From Chitinophagaceae bacterium UBA4411 (GTDB taxonomy: Bacteria; Bacteroidota; Bacteroidia; Chitinophagales; Chitinophagaceae), in assembly GCA_002400415.1 (NCBI GenBank), contig DGQP01000005.1, positions 287,640 to 351,639 on the forward strand: a stretch of 64,000 bases of DNA, written 5' to 3'. Made by a program: the position numbers and the translations under genes. Position 1 is the stretch's first letter. Every line of letters starts with the position of its first letter. This document shows, in pieces, positions 51,736 to 60,297 of the stretch. Below the pieces are notes generated by a model. It had not been told where the DNA came from. It did no database searches and saw only the letters and a program-made list of their open reading frames with translations.

Positions 51736-53361
51736 ATGAAGCGCAGGATGCCTATGGTCGGCTTATTATTTTTTTTCTCATTACAGACTTTAGCCCAGAA
51801 TTTTCTTATCAGCGAAAATCCGGCAGCCAGCACAAGACCCGGCAAACAGGGTAATACTGATCAGCTATCACTGATACTGGATGAGAATTTTGAAAATAAC
51901 CAAAATAAATGGCCGGTATGGGATAACCAGGAATCGGCCGCTCAAATCACTAATGGCAACTACCGGGTGCATATAAAAGAATATAAGTACAGCAGGGTTT
52001 GGCTGGCAGTGCCGGCTCTGGCAGCAGCCCAATCAAAAGATTTTACCATAGAAACAAAAATATTTTTAAGCAGTGCAGATACGGGTAATACGGCTGGTGG
52101 TTATTGGCTGCTTTGGGGTGTTGGTAATAATGGAAACGATTTTTATGCTTTTGGCATTTATCCTGATGGAAAATGCAAATATGGAAAGCAGCTTAATAAT
52201 CAGTGGGAGGTCAAAACAGGGCCCATAGCTTCCGCTTCTGTACAGGCTGGAATCAACAAGGCAAATGTAATTCGGGTAGAAAAAAAGGCAGGCAATATTT
52301 TCTTTTTTGTCAATGCTGTTGAAGTGGCTAAAGCTCCTTATGAACAGTTCAGTACTAATCATAGTGGCATAGGTTTCGAATTTAATAATAAAAAAATGGT
52401 TGATGTCGAGTACCTGAGGGTATTCCAGGGCACAGCCTCAACTATTGCATTGTCGCCTGAGCCTTATGAATCAGATTATCAAAGAAAGCTTAGAAATGCA
52501 GGCAATTCGAAGGAAAGGGCAGATGCGATTATTGATTATTATTCAGGGGTTAAACAATTGAATTATTCTTCAGAGCAGCTTACGAATTTGCTTGGCCAGA
52601 AATTTTTACAAATGATGGATATAGATTATCACGGGTTTTATGAAGTGCTGATGTCAAAGAGAATAAATTTCGAAGATATTAAGTTATGCATGAAAGCCAG
52701 CGAGGTTTTAACTAAAGAGCAAAAAGGAGCTGTAAAACTGATTAGCCAGTATACAATAGATGAATTCCTGGCAACACAGAATAACACTGCAAAACCAGCT
52801 TATCCGGCAGGGATTCCACAACCCGGTTATGGCTGGGGAAAAACGGTAAGCAGTGATAAAACAGTGTCTGTAGTCAATAGCCCGGTTGGATCCCGGACCG
52901 AACCCGCAAAGCCGGTAGTTACTGAAGCGCAGCTGAAAGAAGTAACAGGAAAATTTTTTGACGGGAAAACCAAGGTATACAATTCCGGTTTTGTGATGAA
53001 GATAATCAGCTACCATAAAAAAAGCTATGGGGATGGGTATGAAGTGGAGATCAAAATTGCCCGGAAACCGCCGTTTAACCAGGGTGCCTGCAACCTGGAA
53101 AGGAAAACAGTGGATGCAGAGACTCTTTTTTATCCCACAGATACTTATTATACACTGCACGATCCGTATGAGACCTGCAAGTCCTGTAATGGAACCGGGG
53201 TGGTAACGCAAACCACTTCGCATACTAACGACTATCAATACACCCTGGGTACAAAAACTACTTATACCAGTACTTCAAAGGTAAAATGCATGGCCTGTGC
53301 ACCCGGAAGTTACCGGCCCATGAAAGCATTGGCAGCATGTATTGAAAACAATAATTACTGA
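51736..53361 (+). CDS. Exported protein with concanavalin-like domain and C-terminal zinc-ribbon-like motif, unknown
   Basis: 541 aa with a signal peptide (1-20, ending Q-T-L-A-Q). Residues about 45-235 look like a LamG/DUF1080-type beta-sandwich (E-N-F-E-N-N-Q-N-K-W-P-V-W, then G-I-G-F-E-F-N-N-K-K-M-V-D-V-E-Y). The middle is helical and low in motif content. The end has C-K-S-C-N-G-T-G near 480 and C-M-A-C-A-P-G near 517, resembling half of a DnaJ-type zinc finger. I do not recognise the whole protein. It is followed after 17 bp by a small membrane gene. Confidence 0.7.
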   Translation: MKRRMPMVGLLFFFSLQTLAQNFLISENPAASTRPGKQGNTDQLSLILDENFENNQNKWPVWDNQESAAQITNGNYRVHIKEYKYSRVWLAVPALAAAQSKDFTIETKIFLSSADTGNTAGGYWLLWGVGNNGNDFYAFGIYPDGKCKYGKQLNNQWEVKTGPIASASVQAGINKANVIRVEKKAGNIFFFVNAVEVAKAPYEQFSTNHSGIGFEFNNKKMVDVEYLRVFQGTASTIALSPEPYESDYQRKLRNAGNSKERADAIIDYYSGVKQLNYSSEQLTNLLGQKFLQMMDIDYHGFYEVLMSKRINFEDIKLCMKASEVLTKEQKGAVKLISQYTIDEFLATQNNTAKPAYPAGIPQPGYGWGKTVSSDKTVSVVNSPVGSRTEPAKPVVTEAQLKEVTGKFFDGKTKVYNSGFVMKIISYHKKSYGDGYEVEIKIARKPPFNQGACNLERKTVDAETLFYPTDTYYTLHDPYETCKSCNGTGVVTQTTSHTNDYQYTLGTKTTYTSTSKVKCMACAPGSYRPMKALAACIENNNY

Positions 53362-53378
53362 CGTATCTATTGAGAACA

Positions 53379-53612
53379 ATGACAAAAAGAGTGGAATCTA
53401 CCCTGCTCCTGTTTGCGGGACTTGTAATTACAGCTTGTGGTTTGGGTATTTATTTTATTGCTGACACCGTGAAAACAGATGCATCTTCTCCCCGGGTAAG
53501 AGATTTGTACAGGGTGTTGCAGGTTTTCGGAAAAATGCCAACGGTTGTGATGATCTGTGCTATCGGTTTGATTCTGGTGTATATGGAGCTAAAGAAAGGA
53601 TTAAAGAAATAA
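53379..53612 (+). CDS. Small two-helix membrane protein, unknown
   Basis: 77 aa from the ATG at 53379 (a TTG at 53370 is the alternative). Two helices, about 10-30 and 47-68, separated by a polar loop and closed by a Lys-rich end (E-L-K-K-G-L-K-K). It probably forms a two-gene unit with the preceding exported protein and is convergent with dinB, 9 bp away. Confidence 0.6.
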   Translation: MTKRVESTLLLFAGLVITACGLGIYFIADTVKTDASSPRVRDLYRVLQVFGKMPTVVMICAIGLILVYMELKKGLKK

Positions 53613-53621
53613 AAACTGCAT

Positions 53622-54782
53622 TTAGCCTTTTCTTTTCTTTACGTTGACTGCTTTGGTCACCAATTTACTGCCAAAGCGGTCTTTGATTTCATCAACTGTT
53701 TTATAGAGATTCAGTTTCTCCGCATTGTTGTCAAACAAACTCATCTGCATGGTGAAAGGGATCATCTGGCTGAAGCGGACACCCAGTAAACGGACAGGTC
53801 TTCCTTGCTGGTAACTTTTATTGAACAGGTCTTTTACTTTGGCGATCAGTATATCATCGAGCGCTGTGTAATCAACCGTTTCCTGCCGGGAAGTAGTTTC
53901 AAAATCTGAATAACGGATCTTAACGGTTACACAACCGGTCAGTTTTTCATCTTCCCGCAGCGAATACGCTGTTTTTTCTGTCAAACGTACTAGTTCTTTA
54001 TGCAGGAAACTTATATCTGTGTAGTCAATATCAAACGTATTTTCATGGCTCATACTCTTTTGCTCCCAATCGGTGGTGATTTCAGCGCTGCCAATACCAT
54101 GTGCTTTATGCCATAATGATTCGCCCCATTTGCCCGCATATCTTTCCATCAGCTCAACCGGTGTTTTGGCGATATCCTCGATGGTATAGATTCCGAAATT
54201 CTTTAGCTGTTGTTCGGTTTGTTTGCCAACGCCGTTTATTTTTTCAATACCCAGGGGCCATAAAAAATCCGTTTCTTTCCCCTGCGGAATTTCCAGGAAG
54301 CCATTTGGTTTGGCCTCGTTGGTCGCCATCTTGCTGATAAACCTGGCCGATGATAAGCCGCAGGAAATAGGCAAACCGGTTTCAGTAGTAATTGCTTTTC
54401 GTAATTCTTTAGCGTATTTACTAACGCCGAAAAATTTATCCATGCCGGTGAGGTCAATATAAAATTCGTCAATGGATGCTTTTTCAAACAAGGGTACCCT
54501 TGCAGCAATGATCTCCGTGACCCAGCGGGAATATTTACTGTAATCACTGCGGCTGGCATTGGTAACAATAGCCTGCGGGCAAAGCTGCATGGCCTTTTTC
54601 ATGGGCATGGCCGAGTGGATACCAAACTTCCGGGCTTCATAGCTGCAGGCGGCCACCACGCCCCGTTCATAACCACCCACCAGCACCGGTTTTCCTTTCA
54701 GTGAAGGATCGTTGCGGATTTCCACGGACACAAAAAAAGAGTCGAGGTCAAAATGGGCGATATATCTTTTCGTGTCTGCCAT
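53622..54782 (-). CDS. dinB: DNA polymerase IV (Y-family)
   Basis: 386 aa from the ATG at 54782, M-A-D-T-K-R-Y-I-A-H-F-D-L-D-S-F-F; the frame extends 40 codons further, but those residues are not polymerase-like. Catalytic acidic residues are D12 and the S-I-D-E-F-Y pair (near 103-107). The H-h-H and little-finger regions follow (I-N-G-V-G-K-Q-T, R-P-V-R-L-L-G-V-R). It performs error-prone bypass of damaged DNA. It is divergent from the Crp/Fnr gene. Confidence 0.94.
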   Translation of the reverse strand: MADTKRYIAHFDLDSFFVSVEIRNDPSLKGKPVLVGGYERGVVAACSYEARKFGIHSAMPMKKAMQLCPQAIVTNASRSDYSKYSRWVTEIIAARVPLFEKASIDEFYIDLTGMDKFFGVSKYAKELRKAITTETGLPISCGLSSARFISKMATNEAKPNGFLEIPQGKETDFLWPLGIEKINGVGKQTEQQLKNFGIYTIEDIAKTPVELMERYAGKWGESLWHKAHGIGSAEITTDWEQKSMSHENTFDIDYTDISFLHKELVRLTEKTAYSLREDEKLTGCVTVKIRYSDFETTSRQETVDYTALDDILIAKVKDLFNKSYQQGRPVRLLGVRFSQMIPFTMQMSLFDNNAEKLNLYKTVDEIKDRFGSKLVTKAVNVKKRKG

Positions 54783-54864
54783 CGGGGTATAAAGATAAAT
54801 TTCTTTCGGGCAAGAGATTGTTACCTGCCGGGGCAATAAATTATATTTGAAGGACAGAAAAATA

Positions 54865-55446
54865 ATGACAGACACGGAACAACTCAGGGGCTTTATCAGC
54901 AATGCTTTTGCATTGAAGGCAGAAGAACTGGATGCGTTAGCTGCAATCTGGCAACCGTTTGAATGTAAGCGTAAAACAATACTGACCGCCGCCGGTGAAA
55001 CAGAACGGTATCTCTATTTTGTACTCGAAGGTGTGCAGAGGGCTTTCTATATTGGCGGAGAAAAAAAGGAAGCGACTATTGTATTTATGTATCCGCCTTC
55101 ATTTTCAGGGGTTGCTGATTCTTTCCTGACACAAACGCCCTCTGCTTATTTCCTGGAGACACTGACCAGCAGCCGGTTTCTCCGTACCACTTACAAACAG
55201 GTTGATGAACTCTGCTACCGCTACCCCAATATTCAGAAAATGATATTGAAGCTGACGGCTTTTGTCCTGAAGGGTGTGCTGGAAAGACAGATCGAATTGC
55301 AATGCTTTAGCGCAGAGGAAAAATTCAAAACCTTACTGAAAAGAAGCCCCCATGTGCTACAGATCATCCCGCATAAATACCTCGCTTCTTATCTCGGGCT
55401 GGATGCCACCACTTTCAGCAAATTACTGGGCTCTGTACGATTATAG
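54865..55446 (+). CDS. Crp/Fnr-family transcription regulator
   Basis: 193 aa from the ATG at 54865. The N-terminal beta-roll (about 20-120, including L-Y-F-V-L-E-G-V-Q-R) is recognisable; the C-terminal helix-turn-helix is short (L-A-S-Y-L-G-L-D-A-T-T-F-S-K-L-L) and ends soon after the recognition helix, as in many Bacteroidota members. No cysteine cluster is present. It is upstream of a DinB/YfiT-fold gene (81-bp gap). Confidence 0.88.
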   Translation: MTDTEQLRGFISNAFALKAEELDALAAIWQPFECKRKTILTAAGETERYLYFVLEGVQRAFYIGGEKKEATIVFMYPPSFSGVADSFLTQTPSAYFLETLTSSRFLRTTYKQVDELCYRYPNIQKMILKLTAFVLKGVLERQIELQCFSAEEKFKTLLKRSPHVLQIIPHKYLASYLGLDATTFSKLLGSVRL

Positions 55447-55527
55447 TTCAGGCCGGTTTCTGAAATCTTGGTATTTCCCAAGATTTCCGGCATACAGCCA
55501 CAGTAGGTTTGTTGAAAATTATCAATC

Positions 55528-56145
55528 ATGCAAAAATTTATCAGCACCGACCTGCTGAGCGGGTTGCAGGCAGATGTTCGCCAGTTGATCGCAACCGCTA
55601 CTTTATTGAAACTGGAAGACCCTGGTTGCCTGCTGGAACAGCCGGCACCGGACAAATGGAATGTGGTACAGGTACTGGAACATCTGAACAGTTATGGACG
55701 GTATTACCTCGTGGCCATCGAAAAGTCTTTGCTGCAGGATAAAAAAACTGTAACTGTATTCAGGTCAGGCTGGCTGGGGAATTATTTCACCAACCTGATG
55801 AAACCTGGTGCTGACGGGCAGGAAAAAAATAAAATGAAAGCTCCAAAGGATCATCGCCCGTTACCACAACCGGATGTTTTCCCGGTACTGAATACCTTTA
55901 TTGATCAACAGCAATATTTACTGGAATTGCTGGAAAAAGCTAAGACAAAAGATATCGGGGCTATCCGCATACCCGTTTCCATTTCCCGGTTTATTAAATT
56001 AAAACTGGGCGATACTTTTCGTTTCCTGGTGGCGCATGAACAACGGCATTTTGTGCAGTTGCAAAATATACTGCAGGCTGCGCAGGAGGATAACAGGTGT
56101 TATAAAAAAGCAGGCCTTTCGGCAAAACCAGCAATAGCAGTATAA
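55528..56145 (+). CDS. DinB/YfiT-fold metalloenzyme-like protein
   Basis: 205 aa forming the four-helix bundle of the DinB/YfiT superfamily (unrelated to DNA polymerase IV). Metal-ligand histidines are in V-L-E-H-L-N-S-Y (about H52) and L-V-A-H-E-Q-R-H-F-V (H171, H175), giving the usual H-x-n-H-x3-H pattern. Members include thiol-S-transferases and maleylpyruvate isomerases; the reaction here is unknown. Confidence 0.82.
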   Translation: MQKFISTDLLSGLQADVRQLIATATLLKLEDPGCLLEQPAPDKWNVVQVLEHLNSYGRYYLVAIEKSLLQDKKTVTVFRSGWLGNYFTNLMKPGADGQEKNKMKAPKDHRPLPQPDVFPVLNTFIDQQQYLLELLEKAKTKDIGAIRIPVSISRFIKLKLGDTFRFLVAHEQRHFVQLQNILQAAQEDNRCYKKAGLSAKPAIAV

Positions 56146-56174
56146 GGTGTCGGGCTGAATAGTTATTTTAGCCT

Positions 56175-56648
56175 ATGCAATTAGAATGGCTGAAAACTGG
56201 CATTACCCCGCTGAAAGACCTGCTGACATTTTTAAGTAAAGAAAGCAAGACCAGTGATGTGATCAAAAAACAGGTGATCCGGGAGCTGAGGAATAACCTG
56301 AATATTTTTCACAATGCTTTTTTGAATGAAGTGAAGCCGGATGTGATGATCGACCTGCTCAGCAATGAAGCCATTAAAGAAGCTATCAGGAATAATTTCA
56401 AGTTCAAAAAGATCAAAGCCGGGGATATAGAGCCCTATCATGTGTTTGGTGACAGGAATAAAAAATACATCGGCTGGGATGCCGAAAGGCTGATCGATAA
56501 AATAGATGAGAAAATAGAAGAACTGCGCAACATTAAAAAGATGAACGGTGGCAGCGTGGAGAAAGTGAAGAATAATTTATCACTGATGCTGAGCAACCTG
56601 TATTACCGCATGAAGCTGCTGGCAGATTTTATCAAAGGACCTAAGTGA
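56175..56648 (+). CDS. Helical cytosolic protein of unknown function
   Basis: 157 aa, predicted almost all alpha-helix, rich in Lys and Asn, with no signal peptide or membrane segment. Notable stretches are E-V-K-P-D-V-M-I-D-L-L-S-N-E-A-I-K-E-A-I and I-E-P-Y-H-V-F-G-D-R-N-K-K-Y-I-G-W-D-A-E-R-L. I do not recognise the family. It follows the DinB/YfiT gene by 29 bp and overlaps the 3' end of convergent rimM by 8 bp. Confidence 0.65.
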   Translation: MQLEWLKTGITPLKDLLTFLSKESKTSDVIKKQVIRELRNNLNIFHNAFLNEVKPDVMIDLLSNEAIKEAIRNNFKFKKIKAGDIEPYHVFGDRNKKYIGWDAERLIDKIDEKIEELRNIKKMNGGSVEKVKNNLSLMLSNLYYRMKLLADFIKGPK

Positions 56649-57159
56649 GATACACATCCAGTAAACCTTCAGGCAATTGAACGAGTACCTGTTTTTTCCG
56701 GTGATCTATTTTTTCCAGGCTTCCTTCATGAATTGGGATCAGCACTTCTTTCGATTGAATTTCCAGGCGGCATAATATCTGGTGGGGTTGTTCGATCACT
56801 TCGAGTATCTCACCTAATGATTTCCCATCATTGATGATGGTATACCCGAGTAAACTAACAGGGGCTGATTTAGCAGCAAATTTTTTAAAATCAGGCCCGG
56901 GAAGCCAGCATTCTTTTTGAGTAAGTTTCATAGCCGCTTCTCTCGTATCAGCTCCTTCGAGTTTAATATAAATCTCTTCTTCGCTTTTTATTTTGGCGGA
57001 TGCTATGAACCAGGGAAGAAAAGAATTTTTTTTGTCTTCGATGAAAAGCGCCTGCAGCCCTTTCAGGGAAGTCTTTTTGCCCAGTTCATGTTTTAGCACT
57101 AATTCCCCCTGCAGCCCGTGCACCGCAACCAGCTTTCCTATTTTATAATATTCCGCCAT
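56641..57159 (-). CDS. rimM: Ribosome maturation factor RimM
   Basis: 172-aa 16S processing factor for the 30S head that binds uS19. The N-terminal barrel begins Y-K-I-G-K-L-V-A-V-H-G-L-Q-G-E-L, the PRC-barrel domain contains L-L-G-Y-T-I-I-N-D and the end reads I-P-I-H-E-G-S-L-E-K-I-D. It follows rpsP in the same direction, but an intrinsic terminator separates them. Confidence 0.95.
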   Translation of the reverse strand: MAEYYKIGKLVAVHGLQGELVLKHELGKKTSLKGLQALFIEDKKNSFLPWFIASAKIKSEEEIYIKLEGADTREAAMKLTQKECWLPGPDFKKFAAKSAPVSLLGYTIINDGKSLGEILEVIEQPHQILCRLEIQSKEVLIPIHEGSLEKIDHRKKQVLVQLPEGLLDVYLT

Positions 57160-57275
57160 GCCCCGTTCCCTAAATGGGATTTTGTAGTTAAAAAATCATT
57201 TGGCTTCAAAGCTATCCTTTTAAATATGAAAATAAGTAAAGTGAAAGAGTATGTTCCTCTTTAGGGGTTAGGGGC

Positions 57276-57305
57276 ACAAAAAATCCCGGTTTAATAACCG
57301 GGATT
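57276..57305 (-). terminator. Intrinsic terminator between rpsP and rimM
   Basis: Minus-strand perfect 10-bp stem AATCCCGGTT / AACCGGGATT with an ATTA loop, followed by TTTTTTG. It lies 25 bp after the rpsP stop, so most transcripts should end before rimM. Confidence 0.85.
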
Positions 57306-57330
57306 CATGAACTTTCAGGATCAGGATATA

Positions 57331-57774
57331 TTATCCTTCACCACCGCCGCTTTCAGTCCTTCTCTCAGGTCTGCGACCCGGCATCGGACGTCTTGCTCTT
57401 TTTTGGCGATAAGCTTCGTCCTGGCGTTTTTTAATCTGGGCGTCATGCTCGGCGCTCCATTTTGTGAACTTCTCCATAGCAGTTGCATCATCAAAAAGTC
57501 CCAGCCCCACACCGCGGAGCAGGTGTTTCAGGTACAATACTCCTTTAAAGCTCAGGATACGGCGAACAGTGTCAGTTGGTGTTGCACCTTTGTTCAGCCA
57601 CTCCAACGCTTTCTGGCGATCCAGCTGAATAGTAGCAGGAACGGTCAGGGGATTGTAAGTACCTAATTTTTGAATGAATTTACCATCACGGGGTGCCCGT
57701 GAATCGGCTACTACGATGAAGTAGAAGGGTCTTTTCTTAGACCCGTGTCTTTGAAGACGGATTTTTGCTGACAT
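57331..57774 (-). CDS. rpsP: 30S ribosomal protein bS16 with long C-terminal extension
   Basis: 147 aa from the ATG at 57774 (M-S-A-K-I-R-L-Q-R-H-G); an upstream in-frame ATG at 57801 adds nine unlikely residues. The core (1 to about 85) has P-F-Y-F-I-V-V-A-D-S-R-A-P-R-D-G and Y-N-P-L-T. The rest is an acidic-then-Arg-rich extension (R-R-P-M-P-G-R-R-P-E-R-R) absent from the 82-residue E. coli protein but common in this phylum. Confidence 0.95.
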   Translation of the reverse strand: MSAKIRLQRHGSKKRPFYFIVVADSRAPRDGKFIQKLGTYNPLTVPATIQLDRQKALEWLNKGATPTDTVRRILSFKGVLYLKHLLRGVGLGLFDDATAMEKFTKWSAEHDAQIKKRQDEAYRQKRARRPMPGRRPERRTESGGGEG

Positions 57775-57831
57775 AAATAGAAATTTAACAGCGTTAAACA
57801 ATAATTGTTAGTTCCGGTAGAAACCGGACAG

Positions 57832-57862
57832 CAAATATAGGACGGGGGGAGGAGATTGCAAA
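57832..57862 (-). promoter_or_regulatory. rpsP promoter and short leader hairpin
   Basis: TATATTTG (57839-57832) matches TAnnTTTG and TTTG (57862-57859) lies 19 bp upstream, the best-spaced promoter in the window. At the expected transcript start a perfect 6-bp hairpin TCCGGT-UUCU-ACCGGA (57828-57813) follows, which may influence initiation or stability. Confidence 0.6.
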
Positions 57863-57880
57863 GAGAAAGTCGTTGGGAAT

Positions 57881-57979
57881 GTCCACAGTTTATAGTCAAC
57901 GGTCCACGGCAGATCTTCATAGGCATGGCAACTTTTTCGAATTGTAAATTGCTGTGGACTATAGGCTGTTGACCATCGA
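57881..57979. repeat. Imperfect inverted repeat between rpsP and ffh
   Basis: Two arms of about 25-30 bp, 57881-57911 and 57949-57979, share the pattern GTCxACAGxxTATAGTCxAC in opposite orientation and are separated by about 37 bp. The arms are themselves built of GTCCAC/GTCAAC units. This resembles small dispersed repeats rather than a terminator. Confidence 0.45.
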
Positions 57980-57980
57980 C

Positions 57981-59306
57981 TTATCTCTTCATTCCTGGCA
58001 TCATTTTGCCAAACATCCCGGCTTTGTTCATGCCTTTCATCATGTCTCTCATCTGATCAAATTGCTTCATAAAGGCATTAACCTCGGCAATGTCTTTGCC
58101 AGCCCCTTTGGCGATGCGTTTGCGGCGGCTGCCGTCAATCAGGTCGGGATTACTTCTTTCTGCGGGAGTCATGGAGTTGATCATCGCCTCAATGCCTTTG
58201 AAAGAATCTTCATTTACATCAAGGTCTTTGATCTGTTTACCTACACCGGGAATCATACCCAGCAGGTCTTTCATATTGCCCATCTTTTTGATCTGCTCCA
58301 GCTGCATTTTGAAGTCGGCAAAATCAAATTTATTCTTACGGAGTTTCCCTTCCAGCTTCTTAGCCTGTTCTTCATCAAACTGCTCCTGTGCTTTCTCTAC
58401 TAATGAAGTGATATCACCCATGCCGAGGATACGTTGCGCCATTCTTTCGGGATAGAACACGTCGAGGGTGTCCATCTTCTCACCACTGCTGGTAAACTTG
58501 ATGGGTTTATTCACCGTGTATTTGATCGAAATAGCCGCACCACCTCTTGTATCACCATCCAGCTTGGTCAATACCACACCGGTGAAATCCAGTTTGTCAT
58601 TGAATGCTTTGGCGGTATTCACAGCATCTTGCCCTGTCATCGAGTCAACCACAAACAGGATCTCCTGCGGGTTAACGGCGCTTCGGATATTGGCCACTTC
58701 GGTCATCATCACTTCATCAACGGCCAGGCGGCCGGCAGTATCAATAATGACTACGTTTTTATTTTTACTTCTTGCTTCTTTTACAGCATTTTGTGCAATG
58801 GCAACAGCATCTTTGTTCTCTGATTCAATATGTACATCCACACCAATCTGTTCTCCCAATACCCGCAATTGTTCCATCGCTGCCGGGCGGTAAATATCTG
58901 CAGCCACCAGCAGGGGAGAGAGGCCTTTTTTTGTCTTTAAGTAATTAGCCAGCTTGCCGCTGAAAGTGGTTTTACCACTACCCTGCAGACCGGCGATCAA
59001 TATCACGGCAGGGTTGCCCTTTGCATTAAAAGTGGCTTCCTGGCCGCCCATCAGCTCCGCCAGTTCGTCCTTCACGATCTTGGTCATCAACTGGCCGGGA
59101 GAAATGGCATTGATCACCTTTTCCCCGAGGGCTTTGTCCTTTACCTTATCAGTAAAATCCTTGGCTATTTTATAGTTCACATCGGCATCGACCAGGGCAC
59201 GACGGATCTCTTTTACCGTGGTGGCAATATTGAGTTCTGTAATACGACCCTGGCCTTTCAGGTTCTTAAAGGCACTTTCGAGTTTGTCCTGTAAATTGTT
59301 GAACAT
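57981..59306 (-). CDS. ffh: Signal recognition particle protein (SRP54)
   Basis: 441-aa GTPase that, with 4.5S RNA, targets nascent membrane proteins. N domain 1-85; G domain with G-L-Q-G-S-G-K-T-T (P-loop), D-T-A-G-R-L and T-K-L-D-G-D; Met-rich M domain ending M-M-K-G-M-N-K-A-G-M-F-G-K-M-M-P-G-M. No 4.5S RNA gene was recognised nearby. It lies upstream of rpsP and in the same direction. Confidence 0.97.
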   Translation of the reverse strand: MFNNLQDKLESAFKNLKGQGRITELNIATTVKEIRRALVDADVNYKIAKDFTDKVKDKALGEKVINAISPGQLMTKIVKDELAELMGGQEATFNAKGNPAVILIAGLQGSGKTTFSGKLANYLKTKKGLSPLLVAADIYRPAAMEQLRVLGEQIGVDVHIESENKDAVAIAQNAVKEARSKNKNVVIIDTAGRLAVDEVMMTEVANIRSAVNPQEILFVVDSMTGQDAVNTAKAFNDKLDFTGVVLTKLDGDTRGGAAISIKYTVNKPIKFTSSGEKMDTLDVFYPERMAQRILGMGDITSLVEKAQEQFDEEQAKKLEGKLRKNKFDFADFKMQLEQIKKMGNMKDLLGMIPGVGKQIKDLDVNEDSFKGIEAMINSMTPAERSNPDLIDGSRRKRIAKGAGKDIAEVNAFMKQFDQMRDMMKGMNKAGMFGKMMPGMKR

Positions 59307-59332
59307 GGTTCACAAATATTTTCACTATCACT

Positions 59333-59365
59333 AAATAAAAAGTGAACATCATGATGTTCACTTTT
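59333..59365 (-). terminator. rpoD terminator, perfect 28-bp palindrome
   Basis: AAAAGTGAACATCATGATGTTCACTTTT is self-complementary along its whole length (59338-59365) and on the minus strand is followed by TATTTAG. It lies between the rpoD stop and the ffh start. Confidence 0.8.
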
Positions 59366-59427
59366 AAACGAGCTGCAAAGATAAAGTAGAAGTGTAAAGA
59401 TTATATCAGTAATACTGTTTTAGTTAA

Positions 59428-60297
59428 TTAAGCCCCGAGATAAGTTCTTAAGATTCTTGTCCGGGTGTTTGTTTTCAGCTTGGTAATGGCTTTGTCTTTG
59501 ATCTGGCGGACCCTTTCCCTGGTCAGGTTGAATTTTTCACCGATATCTTCCAGGCTCATGGGGTGGTCAACACCGATGCCGAAGAAATAACAGATTACTT
59601 CTTTTTGCCTTTCTGTAAGGGTTTTCAGGCTCCGGTCGATCTCTGTTTTCAAAGATTCGTTATGGTCAAGTTGGCCATCAGTCCGTTCTGCATTCGGGTT
59701 GATCAGCACATCCAGCAGGGTGCTGTCTTCTCCTTCAGATAAAGGTGTATCCATGCTGACATGGCGGGAATTGATACCCAGCGTAGCGGATACTTCATCC
59801 AGGTCCATTTCCAGTACTTCAGCCAGTTCCTCAGCAGATGGCTCCCGTTCAAACTGCTGCTCCAGGGAGGAGAAAGCCTTTTGAATACGGTTGGTAAGCC
59901 CCACTTTGTTGAGCGGCAGGCGGACAATCCTTGATTGCTCGGCCAAAGCCTGTAATATACTCTGGCGGATCCACCAAACAGCGTAGGAAATGAATTTGAA
60001 ACCGCGGGTTTCATCGAATCGCTGGGCTGCTTTGATCAAACCAAGGTTACCCTCATTAATAAGGTCAGGCAGCGATAATCCCTGGTTCTGGTACTGTTTG
60101 GCAACAGAAACCACGAAACGCAGATTTGCCTTGGTCAGCCTGTCGAGTGACTTTTGGCATCCTTGTTTAATAAGGGTGGCTAACTTGACCTCTTCTTCGG
60201 GGGAAATGAGTTCGACTTTGCCGATCTCCTGCAGGTACTTTTCTAAACTTTGAGATTCACGATTCGTAATTGACTTCGTGATCTTCAATTGTCTCAT
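59428..60297 (-). CDS. rpoD: Primary sigma factor RpoD/SigA (short Bacteroidota type)
   Basis: 289 aa from M-R-Q-L-K-I-T-K-S-I-T-N-R-E-S, the standard start of this phylum's primary sigma (an ATG two codons earlier, at 60303, is possible). Region 1.2: L-E-K-Y-L-Q-E-I-G-K. Region 2: L-P-D-L-I-N-E-G-N-L-G-L-I-K-A-A and F-I-S-Y-A-V-W-W-I-R-Q-S-I. Region 4: L-E-D-I-G-E-K-F-N-L-T-R-E-R-V-R-Q-I. It lacks region 1.1. It recognises the TTTG/TAnnTTTG promoters described here. Confidence 0.97.
   Translation of the reverse strand: MRQLKITKSITNRESQSLEKYLQEIGKVELISPEEEVKLATLIKQGCQKSLDRLTKANLRFVVSVAKQYQNQGLSLPDLINEGNLGLIKAAQRFDETRGFKFISYAVWWIRQSILQALAEQSRIVRLPLNKVGLTNRIQKAFSSLEQQFEREPSAEELAEVLEMDLDEVSATLGINSRHVSMDTPLSEGEDSTLLDVLINPNAERTDGQLDHNESLKTEIDRSLKTLTERQKEVICYFFGIGVDHPMSLEDIGEKFNLTRERVRQIKDKAITKLKTNTRTRILRTYLGA

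Noticed and set aside
53622..54902. Longer dinB start at 54902
   Set aside because: The first 40 residues show no similarity to Y-family polymerases; M-A-D-T-K-R-Y-I-A-H-F-D-L-D is the natural start.
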